Origin: Aminicenans sp964648465
Lineage (GTDB): Bacteria > Acidobacteriota > Aminicenantia > Aminicenantales > Aminicenantaceae
DNA length: 64,000 nt
Assembly (NCBI GenBank): GCA_964648465.1
Contig: CAZYMU010000002.1
Location: forward strand, 66,578-130,577
Direction of reading: 5' to 3'
The position numbers were made by a program, and so were the translations under genes. This document shows positions 7,853 through 16,895 of the stretch, piece by piece (position 1 is the stretch's first letter; each line of letters begins with the position of its first letter). Below the pieces are notes generated by a model. That model ran no database searches, was not told the origin of the DNA, and saw nothing but the letters and a program-made list of their open reading frames with translations.

Positions 7853-9406
7853 TTAGTGAAATTGGGATATTTTTATATTTCTTGTATCAAGACTTGTCCC
7901 TATAACCTGTTCTAACTTGGCCAGAGCAAGGCTGTAATCAACCAGGGCTTTCATCTCCATGGACCTTGCATTAGCTAATTTTTCTTGGTACTCGAGGACG
8001 AAATAGTTGGTTGTAAGGCCTACGCTAAGTTTTTTCTCTTCTGCTGTCATTCTTTTCTCAGCAAGTTCCCTTGCAAGTCCGTAGGCTTCAACTCTCTTTG
8101 AGTTTGTGTCAATCTGTCTGACCGCATCCCTTACTTCCAGCAGGATTTGTTTTTCGCTGTTTTTGAGCTCCAGGAGGCTCTGTTCCAATCCCATTCTGGC
8201 TCTGACGTACTCGGCTCTTGTCAAAACATTACTAAGAGGTACAGAAAGAGTGACTCCTACTGTCCAGTTCTTGTAAAGGAATTTAAAAGCATCGCGAACC
8301 GAGTCTCTGGCGCTGCCTTGTTCCTTGCCGATGACAGTTCCATATAAGACATTGTCGCCTTCATAAATGATTCTGTCTCCTGATATGCCTGGGCTCCAGT
8401 AAGAAAAACTTAAGTCTAGCCCTGGCAGCATCTGATTTTTTGCTATACTCAGGTCTAAATTTTTAGATTCCACATTTGTCTGATTCACTTTTAAATCGGG
8501 CCTGTTTATAATCGCCTGTTTTAAAGCATTGTCAAGAGAGATCTTTTTTTTCACAAAACGGGGTTCATCAAGTGGGACAATTTTTTTGATTGTGACCTCT
8601 TCTTCTGGCAAATTAAGAATGTTTTTTAGAATATCTTCACTGCCTTTGATCAGAGCTTCTGCTGCAAGAATATCAGCTTCACGTTGGGCTACGACCGACT
8701 CTGCATTGAGGATTTCTATTGGTGCTAATTTTCCGACCTCGACTTCCTTTTCATTCTTTGCTAGTAGGTCCTTGGCAAGCTGGAGAGATTGTTGTTTTAC
8801 TTTATAGTCTTCAATAGTATAGACAAGGTTCCAGTAGGCTTCCTGGACTTTATAGATTGTATCTTGAAGAATTAGTTTGAACTGATTACGCGAAATATCC
8901 AGATTATTCTGGGCAATAATGATTTCTTTTCGGCTTATTTTGTAACCGAAGTTTTTTAAGAGAGGCTGGGTAAAGTCAAACTGGAGAGTGCTGCCATAAC
9001 GCGGATTGATTAGCTGGAAGCCCTCATTTGTTTCGGATCTATAATTGGTCATGGATAAAGAAAAATTACCTCCGGTAGGAATCTGCTGAACCAGAGCTAT
9101 AGAGTAATTGGAATACTTGCTTTCAACTGTGCCTGCACCCTGGATCCACCAGTATGAAGGGTTTTCATTTTGGCGGTTGCTGTAGCCTATGTCAAAACGC
9201 GGCATAAAAAGTCCTTTGGCTTGTGTAACAGATACGTCAGCCATCTCAGGATTATAGACCTCAACAGCTACTTTAAGGTTATTCTCCATTGCCTTGACAA
9301 TACAGTCTTCGAGAGATAAAGAAAGGATTTCTTCTCCCGTACAAGGTGAAATGATGCTAAAGTAAAACAGAATAATGATTGGAATACAAAGAATTTTAAA
9401 TTTCAT
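7853..9406 (-). CDS. TolC-family outer membrane efflux protein
   Basis: A 517-residue outer-membrane channel protein of the TolC/OEP family. An N-terminal signal peptide (about residues 1-25) is followed by two related OEP repeats rich in long alpha-helical heptads (for example IAQNNLDISRNQFKLILQD and LELKNSEKQILLEVRDAV). Such trimers span the outer membrane and periplasm for efflux pumps or type I secretion. A strong ribosome-binding site (GGAGGA, 7 nt) precedes the ATG. No inner-membrane partner adjoins it, unlike the second TolC homologue at 34.6 kb, so it may serve an unlinked pump. Confidence 0.9.
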   Translation of the reverse strand: MKFKILCIPIIILFYFSIISPCTGEEILSLSLEDCIVKAMENNLKVAVEVYNPEMADVSVTQAKGLFMPRFDIGYSNRQNENPSYWWIQGAGTVESKYSNYSIALVQQIPTGGNFSLSMTNYRSETNEGFQLINPRYGSTLQFDFTQPLLKNFGYKISRKEIIIAQNNLDISRNQFKLILQDTIYKVQEAYWNLVYTIEDYKVKQQSLQLAKDLLAKNEKEVEVGKLAPIEILNAESVVAQREADILAAEALIKGSEDILKNILNLPEEEVTIKKIVPLDEPRFVKKKISLDNALKQAIINRPDLKVNQTNVESKNLDLSIAKNQMLPGLDLSFSYWSPGISGDRIIYEGDNVLYGTVIGKEQGSARDSVRDAFKFLYKNWTVGVTLSVPLSNVLTRAEYVRARMGLEQSLLELKNSEKQILLEVRDAVRQIDTNSKRVEAYGLARELAEKRMTAEEKKLSVGLTTNYFVLEYQEKLANARSMEMKALVDYSLALAKLEQVIGTSLDTRNIKISQFH

Positions 9407-9558
9407 ATTTATCCTCCACTTTGCATAATTCTTTTTTAACTTTTCATTCTAGCAAATAATGTTAATAAAACCTAAAAATTCTAATTATGATTTTAAACTC
9501 TAGATCTTTATACGTTATATCCACTAAATTAGTTCAGCATTATGGGTGCTTTTCTTAC

Positions 9559-9586
9559 TTGACAATTTATTGTATTTTAATATCAG
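9559..9586 (+). promoter_or_regulatory. Candidate promoter of first GT-C gene
   Basis: TTGACA (9559-9564), 16-bp spacer, TATCAG (9581-9586); the -10 ends 12 nt before the ATG at 9599, and no Shine-Dalgarno lies between. A similar arrangement precedes the paralogue at 12024. Confidence 0.35.
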
Positions 9587-9598
9587 CAAAAAAATAAG

Positions 9599-11977
9599 AT
9601 GAAAAGAAGGCGGTTCATTCTCTTTCTGCTTCCTTTCCTACTATACTCTTTTCTTCTTAGTATGGTTTTTCTTTTTATTGGTCGGATAGGTGAATTTTCT
9701 ATTAAGAACCATTCCTTTCGTCCGAGTACTTTTCCTGTAATATTACTTTGCCTTCTTTTTTTTCTCTTTCTCCTCGGAATCTGGATGCTTTATTCAAAGA
9801 TAATATCCAGGACCTTCCTCGTCGATTATAATGAAGTTCTTGCCAAGGATTTCCTGAGTTATATTCCTGTTGTCTTTTTTCTCTTTCTTCCTTTTGCAAA
9901 TACTAATTATTTATCGTCAGAGGACCTCCTGAAACGCTGTAAACTTCTCATCATAGCAGTCATTTTTTCTTTTATCTACTTGAAAACAGCTCACATCTAT
10001 CGACTGGTAAAGGAGAAACCCTTATTAGTTAAGAATTGGGCAGAGCGGTTTTCATCGATATCACTAAGAAAAAAGTTAACACTTCTTTTCATTGCTGCTG
10101 TTGTTCTTTACAATGCAGGAGCAGCGTTGATGGTTTCCGAGGGGACTGCCTTTGCCGGAGATGAACCTCACTATCTTCTCATTTCCCACAGTCTTACTGC
10201 AGACGGTGATTTTGACCTTGCAAATAATTATTCCAATAGAGATTATACAAAATTTTTAAAGAGCCAGGTCGAAATCAAGCCTCATATTGCTCTAGGCACA
10301 GAAGGCCGGTATTCTATTCATTCCCCCGGGACATCTCTCGTTATTCTTCCCTTCTGTTATTGTGGTTCTTTATTAGGTGGAAAGCTTCTGATCATTATTG
10401 TGCGTTTCGGCATGAGTATCTTCGGAGCACTGCTGGGGCTTCAGATTTTTCTTTATGCTCGCCAGGAGTGGAAAAATGAAAAGCTTGCATTTGCTCTCTG
10501 GTTTTTATACGCTTTTTCATCACCTGTATTTTTTTATTCTATCCACATCTACCCGGAAATCATAATTGCTCTTTTTTCTCTTACTGTCTTTCGGATTTTT
10601 CGTTTCTCAGACTCTTTCTCAAAGTTTTCGCTGATGTTTTGTGGTTTTCTTCTCTCAACATTTATATGGTTCCACGCTCAGAAGTACATATTCATAGTAG
10701 TGCCTTTATTTATTTACGGGCTCTGGATTCTGATAAAAAAACACAGGATAGGATGGAATCTTATATATTTTCTTAGTTTTCCATTTGCACTTACCATATT
10801 CTATTTTATCTTTCAATACAGCCTGTACGGCTCTTTTTCGCTATCTGCAGTATCCCCGCGGGGAGTTTTGTCGGCCAGGGAATCTTTAGGGTATTTGAAG
10901 GCTTTAATGATGGATATTCCTTTCCGTTACAGATGGGAAAGCCTGGCCGGCTATTTTTTTGACCAGAGAGATGGACTTCTACTCTATGCCCCTGTGTATT
11001 TTTTCTCCTTTCTGGGAATGATAGAAATGGCAAAAAGAAAATCCAGAGATTTTATCCTTCTACTTTTTCTTACAGTTCCTTATGTGATTAACTATGCTTT
11101 CCTGACTCAGAGAACCGGATATGCCCCTCAAGCCAGGCCGTTAGTTTCTGTTTCCTGGGGGCTTGCGATTTTTGTTGGCTTTTTCCTTGCCTATAACATG
11201 AAAAAGATATTTTCCACTTTTTTTTCTGTCGCTGTCTTTTTAAGCTGCCTCTCAGTTTTTCTCCTGTTGAAAAACCCTCGGGCACTATATCAGCTTACGA
11301 CCAGGGGAGAAACAGAACGGGCTGGAAAGTTATTTCTTCTATTGAGCAATCTTCACTTTTCTCTTCCCAGATTTCTGCCTTCATACTTGAAGATAGATAA
11401 TTCCAAATGGATTCCAAATTATGTCTGGCTAGGGGCTGTTCTCCTCTTCTTAACAGCGTATCTGGTTGTAAAAAGACGCAGGATTTTCTCAAAATTATCC
11501 TTCCATGTTGTTTTCTCGTTTATCGGCTTAACCATTTTTTTTATCTGGTTTGTTTTTTATCCAAGAACAATCATCAGTCATCCTGAAAAGGCAGCCTTCC
11601 CTTCCGGGGAGAAGATAAATTTTTATTCTATAGGGCGAGTGACCAGGATGATAGAACCCGGGAAATTTCATTTGCCGGATGATAATAGAGCTTATGTTTT
11701 CAGTTTCACATCCTGGCGCAGGATAGAGAAAATCCGGCTCGATTTTGGCTCTCTAAAAGAGGACTATTATGTAAAAATAAAATATTTTGATTCAGAGGTT
11801 TTTCAAGGGTATACGAAAAAAGAAATAAAGACTCTTTATTTTTCTCCTTCTCCATCTTATCGCCTAAAAAGATCGAACATGTATCAAATCAGTATCTACC
11901 TGGAAAAAAAGCCGGGACCTGTGACCTATGAGGAACCTTATGTTTTTTCTGTCTTACCTAGCAGCACAGACTCTTAG
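9599..11977 (+). CDS. GT-C fold membrane glycosyltransferase-like protein (paralogue 1)
   Basis: A 792-residue polytopic protein with about a dozen or more membrane segments and a soluble C-terminal tail of roughly 140 residues. After several segments an external loop begins with AGDEPHYLLISHSL (near residue 188), the acidic DE-type motif of GT-C enzymes (GT39/GT83, ArnT-like) that use polyprenyl-phosphate sugars at the periplasmic face. A second conserved loop is FDQRDGLLLYAP. The next gene is a clear paralogue with the same motifs in the same order. No Shine-Dalgarno sequence is visible. Sugar and acceptor are unknown; protein or lipid glycosylation are both possible. Confidence 0.7.
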   Translation: MKRRRFILFLLPFLLYSFLLSMVFLFIGRIGEFSIKNHSFRPSTFPVILLCLLFFLFLLGIWMLYSKIISRTFLVDYNEVLAKDFLSYIPVVFFLFLPFANTNYLSSEDLLKRCKLLIIAVIFSFIYLKTAHIYRLVKEKPLLVKNWAERFSSISLRKKLTLLFIAAVVLYNAGAALMVSEGTAFAGDEPHYLLISHSLTADGDFDLANNYSNRDYTKFLKSQVEIKPHIALGTEGRYSIHSPGTSLVILPFCYCGSLLGGKLLIIIVRFGMSIFGALLGLQIFLYARQEWKNEKLAFALWFLYAFSSPVFFYSIHIYPEIIIALFSLTVFRIFRFSDSFSKFSLMFCGFLLSTFIWFHAQKYIFIVVPLFIYGLWILIKKHRIGWNLIYFLSFPFALTIFYFIFQYSLYGSFSLSAVSPRGVLSARESLGYLKALMMDIPFRYRWESLAGYFFDQRDGLLLYAPVYFFSFLGMIEMAKRKSRDFILLLFLTVPYVINYAFLTQRTGYAPQARPLVSVSWGLAIFVGFFLAYNMKKIFSTFFSVAVFLSCLSVFLLLKNPRALYQLTTRGETERAGKLFLLLSNLHFSLPRFLPSYLKIDNSKWIPNYVWLGAVLLFLTAYLVVKRRRIFSKLSFHVVFSFIGLTIFFIWFVFYPRTIISHPEKAAFPSGEKINFYSIGRVTRMIEPGKFHLPDDNRAYVFSFTSWRRIEKIRLDFGSLKEDYYVKIKYFDSEVFQGYTKKEIKTLYFSPSPSYRLKRSNMYQISIYLEKKPGPVTYEEPYVFSVLPSSTDS

Positions 11978-11986
11978 GATATTTTC

Positions 11987-12015
11987 TTGACATCTGTCAC
12001 TAATTTTACTATCTC
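11987..12015 (+). promoter_or_regulatory. Candidate promoter of second GT-C gene, leaderless geometry
   Basis: TTGACA (11987-11992), 17-bp spacer, TATCTC (12010-12015), ending 8 nt before the ATG at 12024. The -35 is perfect and the -10 weak. No ribosome-binding site lies between. Confidence 0.4.
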
Positions 12016-12023
12016 TCAATAGA

Positions 12024-14432
12024 ATGAAAAAATCCCAAGGGTATCTTTCATTAAGCATATTATTATTACTTTCCATCGCTATTGCTTTATACTTGTCTCT
12101 ATATTTTCAGCTGCCTTCTTTTACGATTGTCAATCATTCCTATGTCTTCTCGCCTTTGCTCTTTTTAATTCTTCTGGCAGGCGCGTTTTTCATACTGGTT
12201 TTAATCCGGTTTTCATTGAAACGTTTTGATAAAAAATATTTTAATATAGATCAACCTTCCCATGGCATAGGAAATCTTCTTCCTTATTTTCCTCTTTGTT
12301 TTTTCTTTATTGCCCCCATTCTTCTTGAACATTATCTGAATAGGAATGACCTGAAAGTTCGACTGAATCTTTTGGCTTTCTTTTTGCTTTGTGGTTTTGT
12401 CTATTTGATAATGGTTCAATCGAATCGATATTTGATAGTAAAAGATTTTCTTGAGAAGAAAGTAAAAAAGTTTAGCTATTTATCCATCAAAAAAAAGTTT
12501 TTAGTGCTTTTTTGCCTGGCTTTTGTCATTTACAACGGCTGTACTTTTATCCTTGTATCAAAAGGAATTTCTTTTTCCGGAGATGAACCTTACTATCTCC
12601 TGACAACTCACAGCCTTCTTAAAGATAAAGATATTAATGTTGCAAACAATTATGCTAACCGCGATTATTACTCTTTTTATTCCAAGGAAGAAATTCCACG
12701 CTTCAGATTAGGGATGTACGCCCGGGCTGGCAGAAAAGGTGGGGAATATATATATCCTATTAATTTGCCAGGGATTTCATTCCTGATGCTTCCGTTTTAC
12801 TGGTTAAGCCAGCTTTTCAGTGGAAAGGTTCTTACGTTTATATTGAAAGGAAGCCTCTCTATATGGGCAGCTCTGCTGGGTATCCAGCTCTATCTTCTCT
12901 CAAAAGAACTGTGGCAGAAGGAAAAGGTTTCTCTTCTTCTTTGGTTTTTCTATTCCTTTTCTTCTCCGGTGCTTTTTTATGCAATTCATCTCTATCCTGA
13001 AATTCCTATTGCTCTTTTCTCGATTATCGTTTACCGCAAAATCCGTTCAGAAAAGCAGCTTTCCATTTTCGACTATTTTTTTCTTGGCTTTCTCCTGTCA
13101 TCGTTTTTCTGGTTTGGCTTGAAGTACAACATGATATTCTGGCCTCTTCTTATTGTGTCTGTGTATTTTCTCTTAAAAAACCATAAAGCCCGGCTGAAAA
13201 TACTCTATTTTCTGGCCTTCCCTCTATTGTCCCTCGCTCTTTTTTATTTATATTTGTACGGAATCTATGGCAGTTTTTATCCTTTTGCAGTCTACGAAGG
13301 TGTTATGACCCCTGAAAAAATGCATGCATTCAAGCAGACAGCCATGAATATTCCTATATCGATGAGGATTGACACCCTATTCGACTATTTCCTTGACCAG
13401 AGAGATGGAATTCTCCTTTATGCCCCGTTTTATTTTTTCTTATTTCTCGGGTTAGTTGAAGCTTTCCGCAAGGCAAAAAAGGACTTATTTATCCTGCTTT
13501 TTATAACACTGCCTTTTATCCTGAGCTACGCCTTTCTTTCACATCGGCAGGGTTATTGTCCTCAGGGGCGGATATTGGCCCCGATCTCCTGGGTTGGAGC
13601 TGTATTTGTCGGCTATTTTATCTTTCATAATAAGAGAAAATTTTATTCTTTCATTTTTTGGGTTTTTTGCTTAATAAGTTTTGGCACTGTTGTCATTCTC
13701 CTTGGGCACCCGGACTTTCTTTACCAGCCCACAACTCACGAGTTTACTTCCAGGCCCGGAGGGATGTTTACTTTCCTCAGTAATATCAATATTTTCCTTC
13801 CTAATTTTCTTCCATCTTTCATTAAGGTTAAAAACACAGGATATTTACCAAATTATTTATGGATCCTGGCTGTTATTGCCTTTGTTATAATTTATGTTTT
13901 TATCAAAAGGAAAATTCGCCTTAATTCTTACTTCCATCTTTCTGTTTCGCTTTCTCTGCTTGTTATTTTTTTCTTCCTCTGGGTTCTTTACCCTCGACCC
14001 GTTCTTTATCCCCACCGCACTTTTCATTATTCAGTGCGGGAGGCTCTAGGTTTTTACTTTTTTCCAATGGGGAAAGGAGTTGTGGCGAATGATAGGGGAG
14101 AATTATACCTTCACAGGGAGGGTGCCTACAGAATCCTTTTCGCTTCCAGGAAAAGGCTGGAAAAGGTCAAGCTGGTATTTGGTTCAGAGAGTGGCGGTTA
14201 TGATGTAAAAATGTCTTGTTTTGACATCTCCTTTTTTAATGAAAAAACAATTTATGAAAAGAAAGAAATAACGATGCAGCTTCCTGCATACTATCCGTTT
14301 AAAAAACACTATCTTTATGAGGTCAATCTTAACTTGAAAAAACTCTCTTCTGAATCAATGCTCAAAGCTCCTTACTTTTTCAAGCTTTTCCCCATTTTTC
14401 GAAAATCATATGGGTTAGAAAAAATCCAATAA
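12024..14432 (+). CDS. GT-C fold membrane glycosyltransferase-like protein (paralogue 2)
   Basis: An 802-residue paralogue of the preceding gene, 46 bp downstream. Aligned landmarks include SGDEPYYLLTTHSLL (acidic pair near residue 187), NVANNYANRDYYSF, LYPEIPIALFS, FLDQRDGILLYAPFYFF and a C-terminal soluble domain with matching YDVKMSCFD. The N-terminal 180 residues have diverged more than the catalytic loops. Tandem duplication followed by divergence suggests two related but different acceptors or donors. It appears to have its own promoter rather than depending on read-through. Family placement (GT39/ArnT-like) is inferred from topology and the DE motif. Confidence 0.7.
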   Translation: MKKSQGYLSLSILLLLSIAIALYLSLYFQLPSFTIVNHSYVFSPLLFLILLAGAFFILVLIRFSLKRFDKKYFNIDQPSHGIGNLLPYFPLCFFFIAPILLEHYLNRNDLKVRLNLLAFFLLCGFVYLIMVQSNRYLIVKDFLEKKVKKFSYLSIKKKFLVLFCLAFVIYNGCTFILVSKGISFSGDEPYYLLTTHSLLKDKDINVANNYANRDYYSFYSKEEIPRFRLGMYARAGRKGGEYIYPINLPGISFLMLPFYWLSQLFSGKVLTFILKGSLSIWAALLGIQLYLLSKELWQKEKVSLLLWFFYSFSSPVLFYAIHLYPEIPIALFSIIVYRKIRSEKQLSIFDYFFLGFLLSSFFWFGLKYNMIFWPLLIVSVYFLLKNHKARLKILYFLAFPLLSLALFYLYLYGIYGSFYPFAVYEGVMTPEKMHAFKQTAMNIPISMRIDTLFDYFLDQRDGILLYAPFYFFLFLGLVEAFRKAKKDLFILLFITLPFILSYAFLSHRQGYCPQGRILAPISWVGAVFVGYFIFHNKRKFYSFIFWVFCLISFGTVVILLGHPDFLYQPTTHEFTSRPGGMFTFLSNINIFLPNFLPSFIKVKNTGYLPNYLWILAVIAFVIIYVFIKRKIRLNSYFHLSVSLSLLVIFFFLWVLYPRPVLYPHRTFHYSVREALGFYFFPMGKGVVANDRGELYLHREGAYRILFASRKRLEKVKLVFGSESGGYDVKMSCFDISFFNEKTIYEKKEITMQLPAYYPFKKHYLYEVNLNLKKLSSESMLKAPYFFKLFPIFRKSYGLEKIQ

Positions 14433-14451
14433 AAAAAATCCCTGTTCCCTA

Positions 14452-14481
14452 ACTAAAAATAGATTGGCTTAGCTCAGCCAA
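14452..14481 (-). terminator. Possible terminator of aldo/keto reductase gene
   Basis: On the minus strand TTGGCT, a 6-nt loop and AGCCAA form a 6-bp stem followed by TCTATTTTT. The stem overlaps the last codons of the gene. It lies between two convergent genes. Confidence 0.35.
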
Positions 14482-15712
14482 GAAGAGCATGGACGGCTGC
14501 GATTTTTTCCGGTATTCTAAGGTTCTGAGGACAATATGGAATACAGGTTTCGCATTGAACGCAGGCATCTCCTTTGGAATCAAGCGTAGCATAAAGCTTT
14601 CTAGCTTTATTCCAGTCGTGGTCATCTAAAGCATAGCGCTCGAAGCGCAGAATTTCAGCTATGGGTATTTGCTGAGGACAGTGAGGTTGGCATTTTGTAC
14701 ACAGGCTGCAGGCTGTCTTGTCAGCTTGAGTGGTCATAATCTGGATGGTCTGCGCGTCTTTGGGCCGAAGGGATTTTCCAGCGCCTGAATAGGATTCCAC
14801 AAATTCGTTGAGGTTTCTCACCCGCATAACCACAGCGTCCAGTTTGGTTCTGGTTGTCAGCCAGCGCACCAGCGCGTTGTGAGGGGAAACGCCGGCTGGT
14901 AACTTATCTATAAATGCCTGATCATCCTTCATTCGTCCGATGCCCCGTGCTGTTTTCATGGCAATGGTGCCAAATCCTTTTTTCTGGGCAAACTCTATAA
15001 ACTTGTCCATTTCCGGGTCAGCTCCGTATGAATATATGAACTGGGCGTTTTCATAGACGCTGTCTTCAACCACAGCTGTCAGGATTTCTGCAGCGCTTTG
15101 TCCACCCGGAACCCTGGAATTCCCAGCGTAGCCATGCTGTGAAAGACAGAGATGCTTTACCAGCCCTTCTTTTTTCAGCCGTTCAAAAGCACGTACAAAT
15201 CCCCGCTCATTTTTAAGCTCATCTAAATTATGATAGCCATAATGGAGCTGCATGTCATCGAAATACCCGAGACCCGTCCGGTTTAAAGCTTCTTTGATAT
15301 AAGCATAATGTTCCTCTTCATCGATGCGGCCTACATAATGATCTCCATCCACCCGATCCACTGTGACCTGGCAGTAGTGAGCTTCGCGGTTTTTTAGGAT
15401 AGAATCCGGCGTTCCGGTCCGCATCCATCGGTTAGCCTTATGCCAGTAGTTCATCCCGCATAAGATTCCTGCTTCTCTGGGAGCATCGGCCAGGTCACCA
15501 GCTCCTATTAAAATGGAAACCTCCCGCCCGCTGTAGCCCAGCTTCCGTCTGGACAATCTTCCCACTAGGTGTGCAGCTTCTTCTATTGTGTATGCGATAG
15601 CCGAGCTTTCTTCCTGCGGCTTACTAGTCAGTCTGCCGGTCAGCCCGGCAAAAACCGCAGCTGATGACAATTTAAGAAATTCTCGTCTTTTGATCGATTT
15701 TTTATCTGTCAT
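14474..15712 (-). CDS. Tat-exported aldo/keto reductase with C-terminal 2[4Fe-4S] ferredoxin domain
   Basis: A 412-residue fusion. A twin-arginine signal (KRREFLKLSSAAVFAG, residues 8-23) indicates folded export. The middle is an aldo/keto reductase barrel (YFDDMQLHYG, KHLCLSQHGYAG, IAMKTARGIGRM, then NALVRWLTTR). The C-terminus has two CxxCxxCxxxC clusters, CSLCTKCQPHC and CVQCETCIPYC, for two [4Fe-4S] centres. Such proteins probably take part in periplasmic redox chemistry with electrons passed through the clusters; substrate unknown. The first part of the barrel looks non-canonical, so NADPH use should not be assumed. It is a single gene with no obvious redox partner nearby; tatA lies 4 kb away. 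Confidence 0.85.
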   Translation of the reverse strand: MTDKKSIKRREFLKLSSAAVFAGLTGRLTSKPQEESSAIAYTIEEAAHLVGRLSRRKLGYSGREVSILIGAGDLADAPREAGILCGMNYWHKANRWMRTGTPDSILKNREAHYCQVTVDRVDGDHYVGRIDEEEHYAYIKEALNRTGLGYFDDMQLHYGYHNLDELKNERGFVRAFERLKKEGLVKHLCLSQHGYAGNSRVPGGQSAAEILTAVVEDSVYENAQFIYSYGADPEMDKFIEFAQKKGFGTIAMKTARGIGRMKDDQAFIDKLPAGVSPHNALVRWLTTRTKLDAVVMRVRNLNEFVESYSGAGKSLRPKDAQTIQIMTTQADKTACSLCTKCQPHCPQQIPIAEILRFERYALDDHDWNKARKLYATLDSKGDACVQCETCIPYCPQNLRIPEKIAAVHALLG

Positions 15713-15854
15713 AATGTATGTCCCCTTTCATTTTTTCTGTTGATGATGATTTTCACGCAATTTCATCAAATTATCACCATTTGATCTGCGTTATTTAAAA
15801 CAATAACCAGAAAAACATGTCAAGTCAACGAAAAACACACAGGAAAGTGGAAAT

Positions 15855-15880
15855 TTCAGTGACTTGGCACCATTTTCCCA
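15855..15880. repeat. Degenerate GTGCCTGGCACC-like palindrome
   Basis: GTGACTTGGCACCATTTTCCC resembles the sequence around 20950 (GGTACCTGGTACCATTTTTT). Both look like versions of the REP-like palindrome GGTGCCTGGCACC that is common in many bacterial genomes. The resemblance is by eye and this copy is poor. Confidence 0.3.
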
Positions 15881-15886
15881 TCTCCC

Positions 15887-16891
15887 TTAGATAAACCGGG
15901 GATAGGCATTTAAGTCCGGTGAAAAACAGATTTTTTCGCCGCTTTTTATTTTTTCTAAAGCAAGAGCCGCAACCATAGCCGCATTGTCAGTACAGAATTG
16001 AGGGGATGGGACATATGATTTGAGCCTGTGCTTTTGAGCAAGTTCTGCAAGATGTTTCCTTAACTTTTTGTTGCTGGCAACTCCTCCGCAGAGCAATAGT
16101 GATTCAGGCTTGTAATCCTGGATAGCCTTAGACATGTTTGAGAGTAGAGCACGTATAACGGCTCTTTCAAAGCTGGCCAGGAAGTCAATGAAAAGGGGGT
16201 GGTTTTTCGTAATATTATGCTCTTTGATTTTTCTAAGGGCTGCTGTTTTGAGCCCGCTAAAACTGAAGTCGAGGCTTTTGTCTGTCATATGTGGTATGGC
16301 AAAGCTGAATTTTCCCGGGTCCCCACTTTCTGCCAGCCTGTCGACAATTTGCCCGCCTGGATAGCCAAGATCAAGAAACTTCGCAATTTTGTCCAAAGCT
16401 TCTCCTGCAGCATCATCCCGAGTCCTTCCAATGACCTTGTAATCCAGTTTTTTCTTCAAAAAGTAAAGGGACGTATGACCTCCTGAGACCAAAATGGCCA
16501 GAGAAGGGAATGGAATGTTACTGTGTTCCAGGAAAACAGATTGGATATGAGCTTCAAGGTGATCGATAGGCACAAGGGGTTTTTCGAAATAATAGGATAG
16601 GCCCTTTGCAAAAGAGAGTCCTACCAGAAGGGATCCGATCAAGCCCGGCCCCTGTGTTACGGCAAAAGCATCAATGTCCTCAAGCTTAAGATTGGCGCGT
16701 CTCAAGCTCTCGTCAACAACGTATGTGATGGACGTGATGTGCTGTCGTGATGCAAGCTCAGGCACGACACCACCGTAGGGTGCATGAATTTTATCCTGGG
16801 ACAAGACAACCGAACTCAGGATTTTAAATCCATCTGTTACAGCAGAGGCTGAGGTCTCATCGCAGGATGTTTCAATACCTAATATTATCAT
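15887..16891 (-). CDS. tsaD: tRNA N6-adenosine threonylcarbamoyltransferase
   Basis: TsaD (YgjD/Kae1) transfers threonylcarbamoyl to A37 of tRNAs that read ANN codons, working with TsaB, TsaC and TsaE in the cytoplasm. At 334 residues it has the normal length. The N-terminal ILGIETSCDETSASAV and the iron-binding H111 and H115 in DHLEAH match the family, as do LVSGGHTSL, LCGGVASNKKLR and FCTDNAAM. I place the start at ATG 16891 (preceded by AGGG), 4 nt past the mtnA stop, because an in-frame upstream start would add 19 unrelated residues inside mtnA. tsaB is not next to it. Confidence 0.96.
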   Translation of the reverse strand: MIILGIETSCDETSASAVTDGFKILSSVVLSQDKIHAPYGGVVPELASRQHITSITYVVDESLRRANLKLEDIDAFAVTQGPGLIGSLLVGLSFAKGLSYYFEKPLVPIDHLEAHIQSVFLEHSNIPFPSLAILVSGGHTSLYFLKKKLDYKVIGRTRDDAAGEALDKIAKFLDLGYPGGQIVDRLAESGDPGKFSFAIPHMTDKSLDFSFSGLKTAALRKIKEHNITKNHPLFIDFLASFERAVIRALLSNMSKAIQDYKPESLLLCGGVASNKKLRKHLAELAQKHRLKSYVPSPQFCTDNAAMVAALALEKIKSGEKICFSPDLNAYPRFI

Positions 16892-16895
16892 TGCC

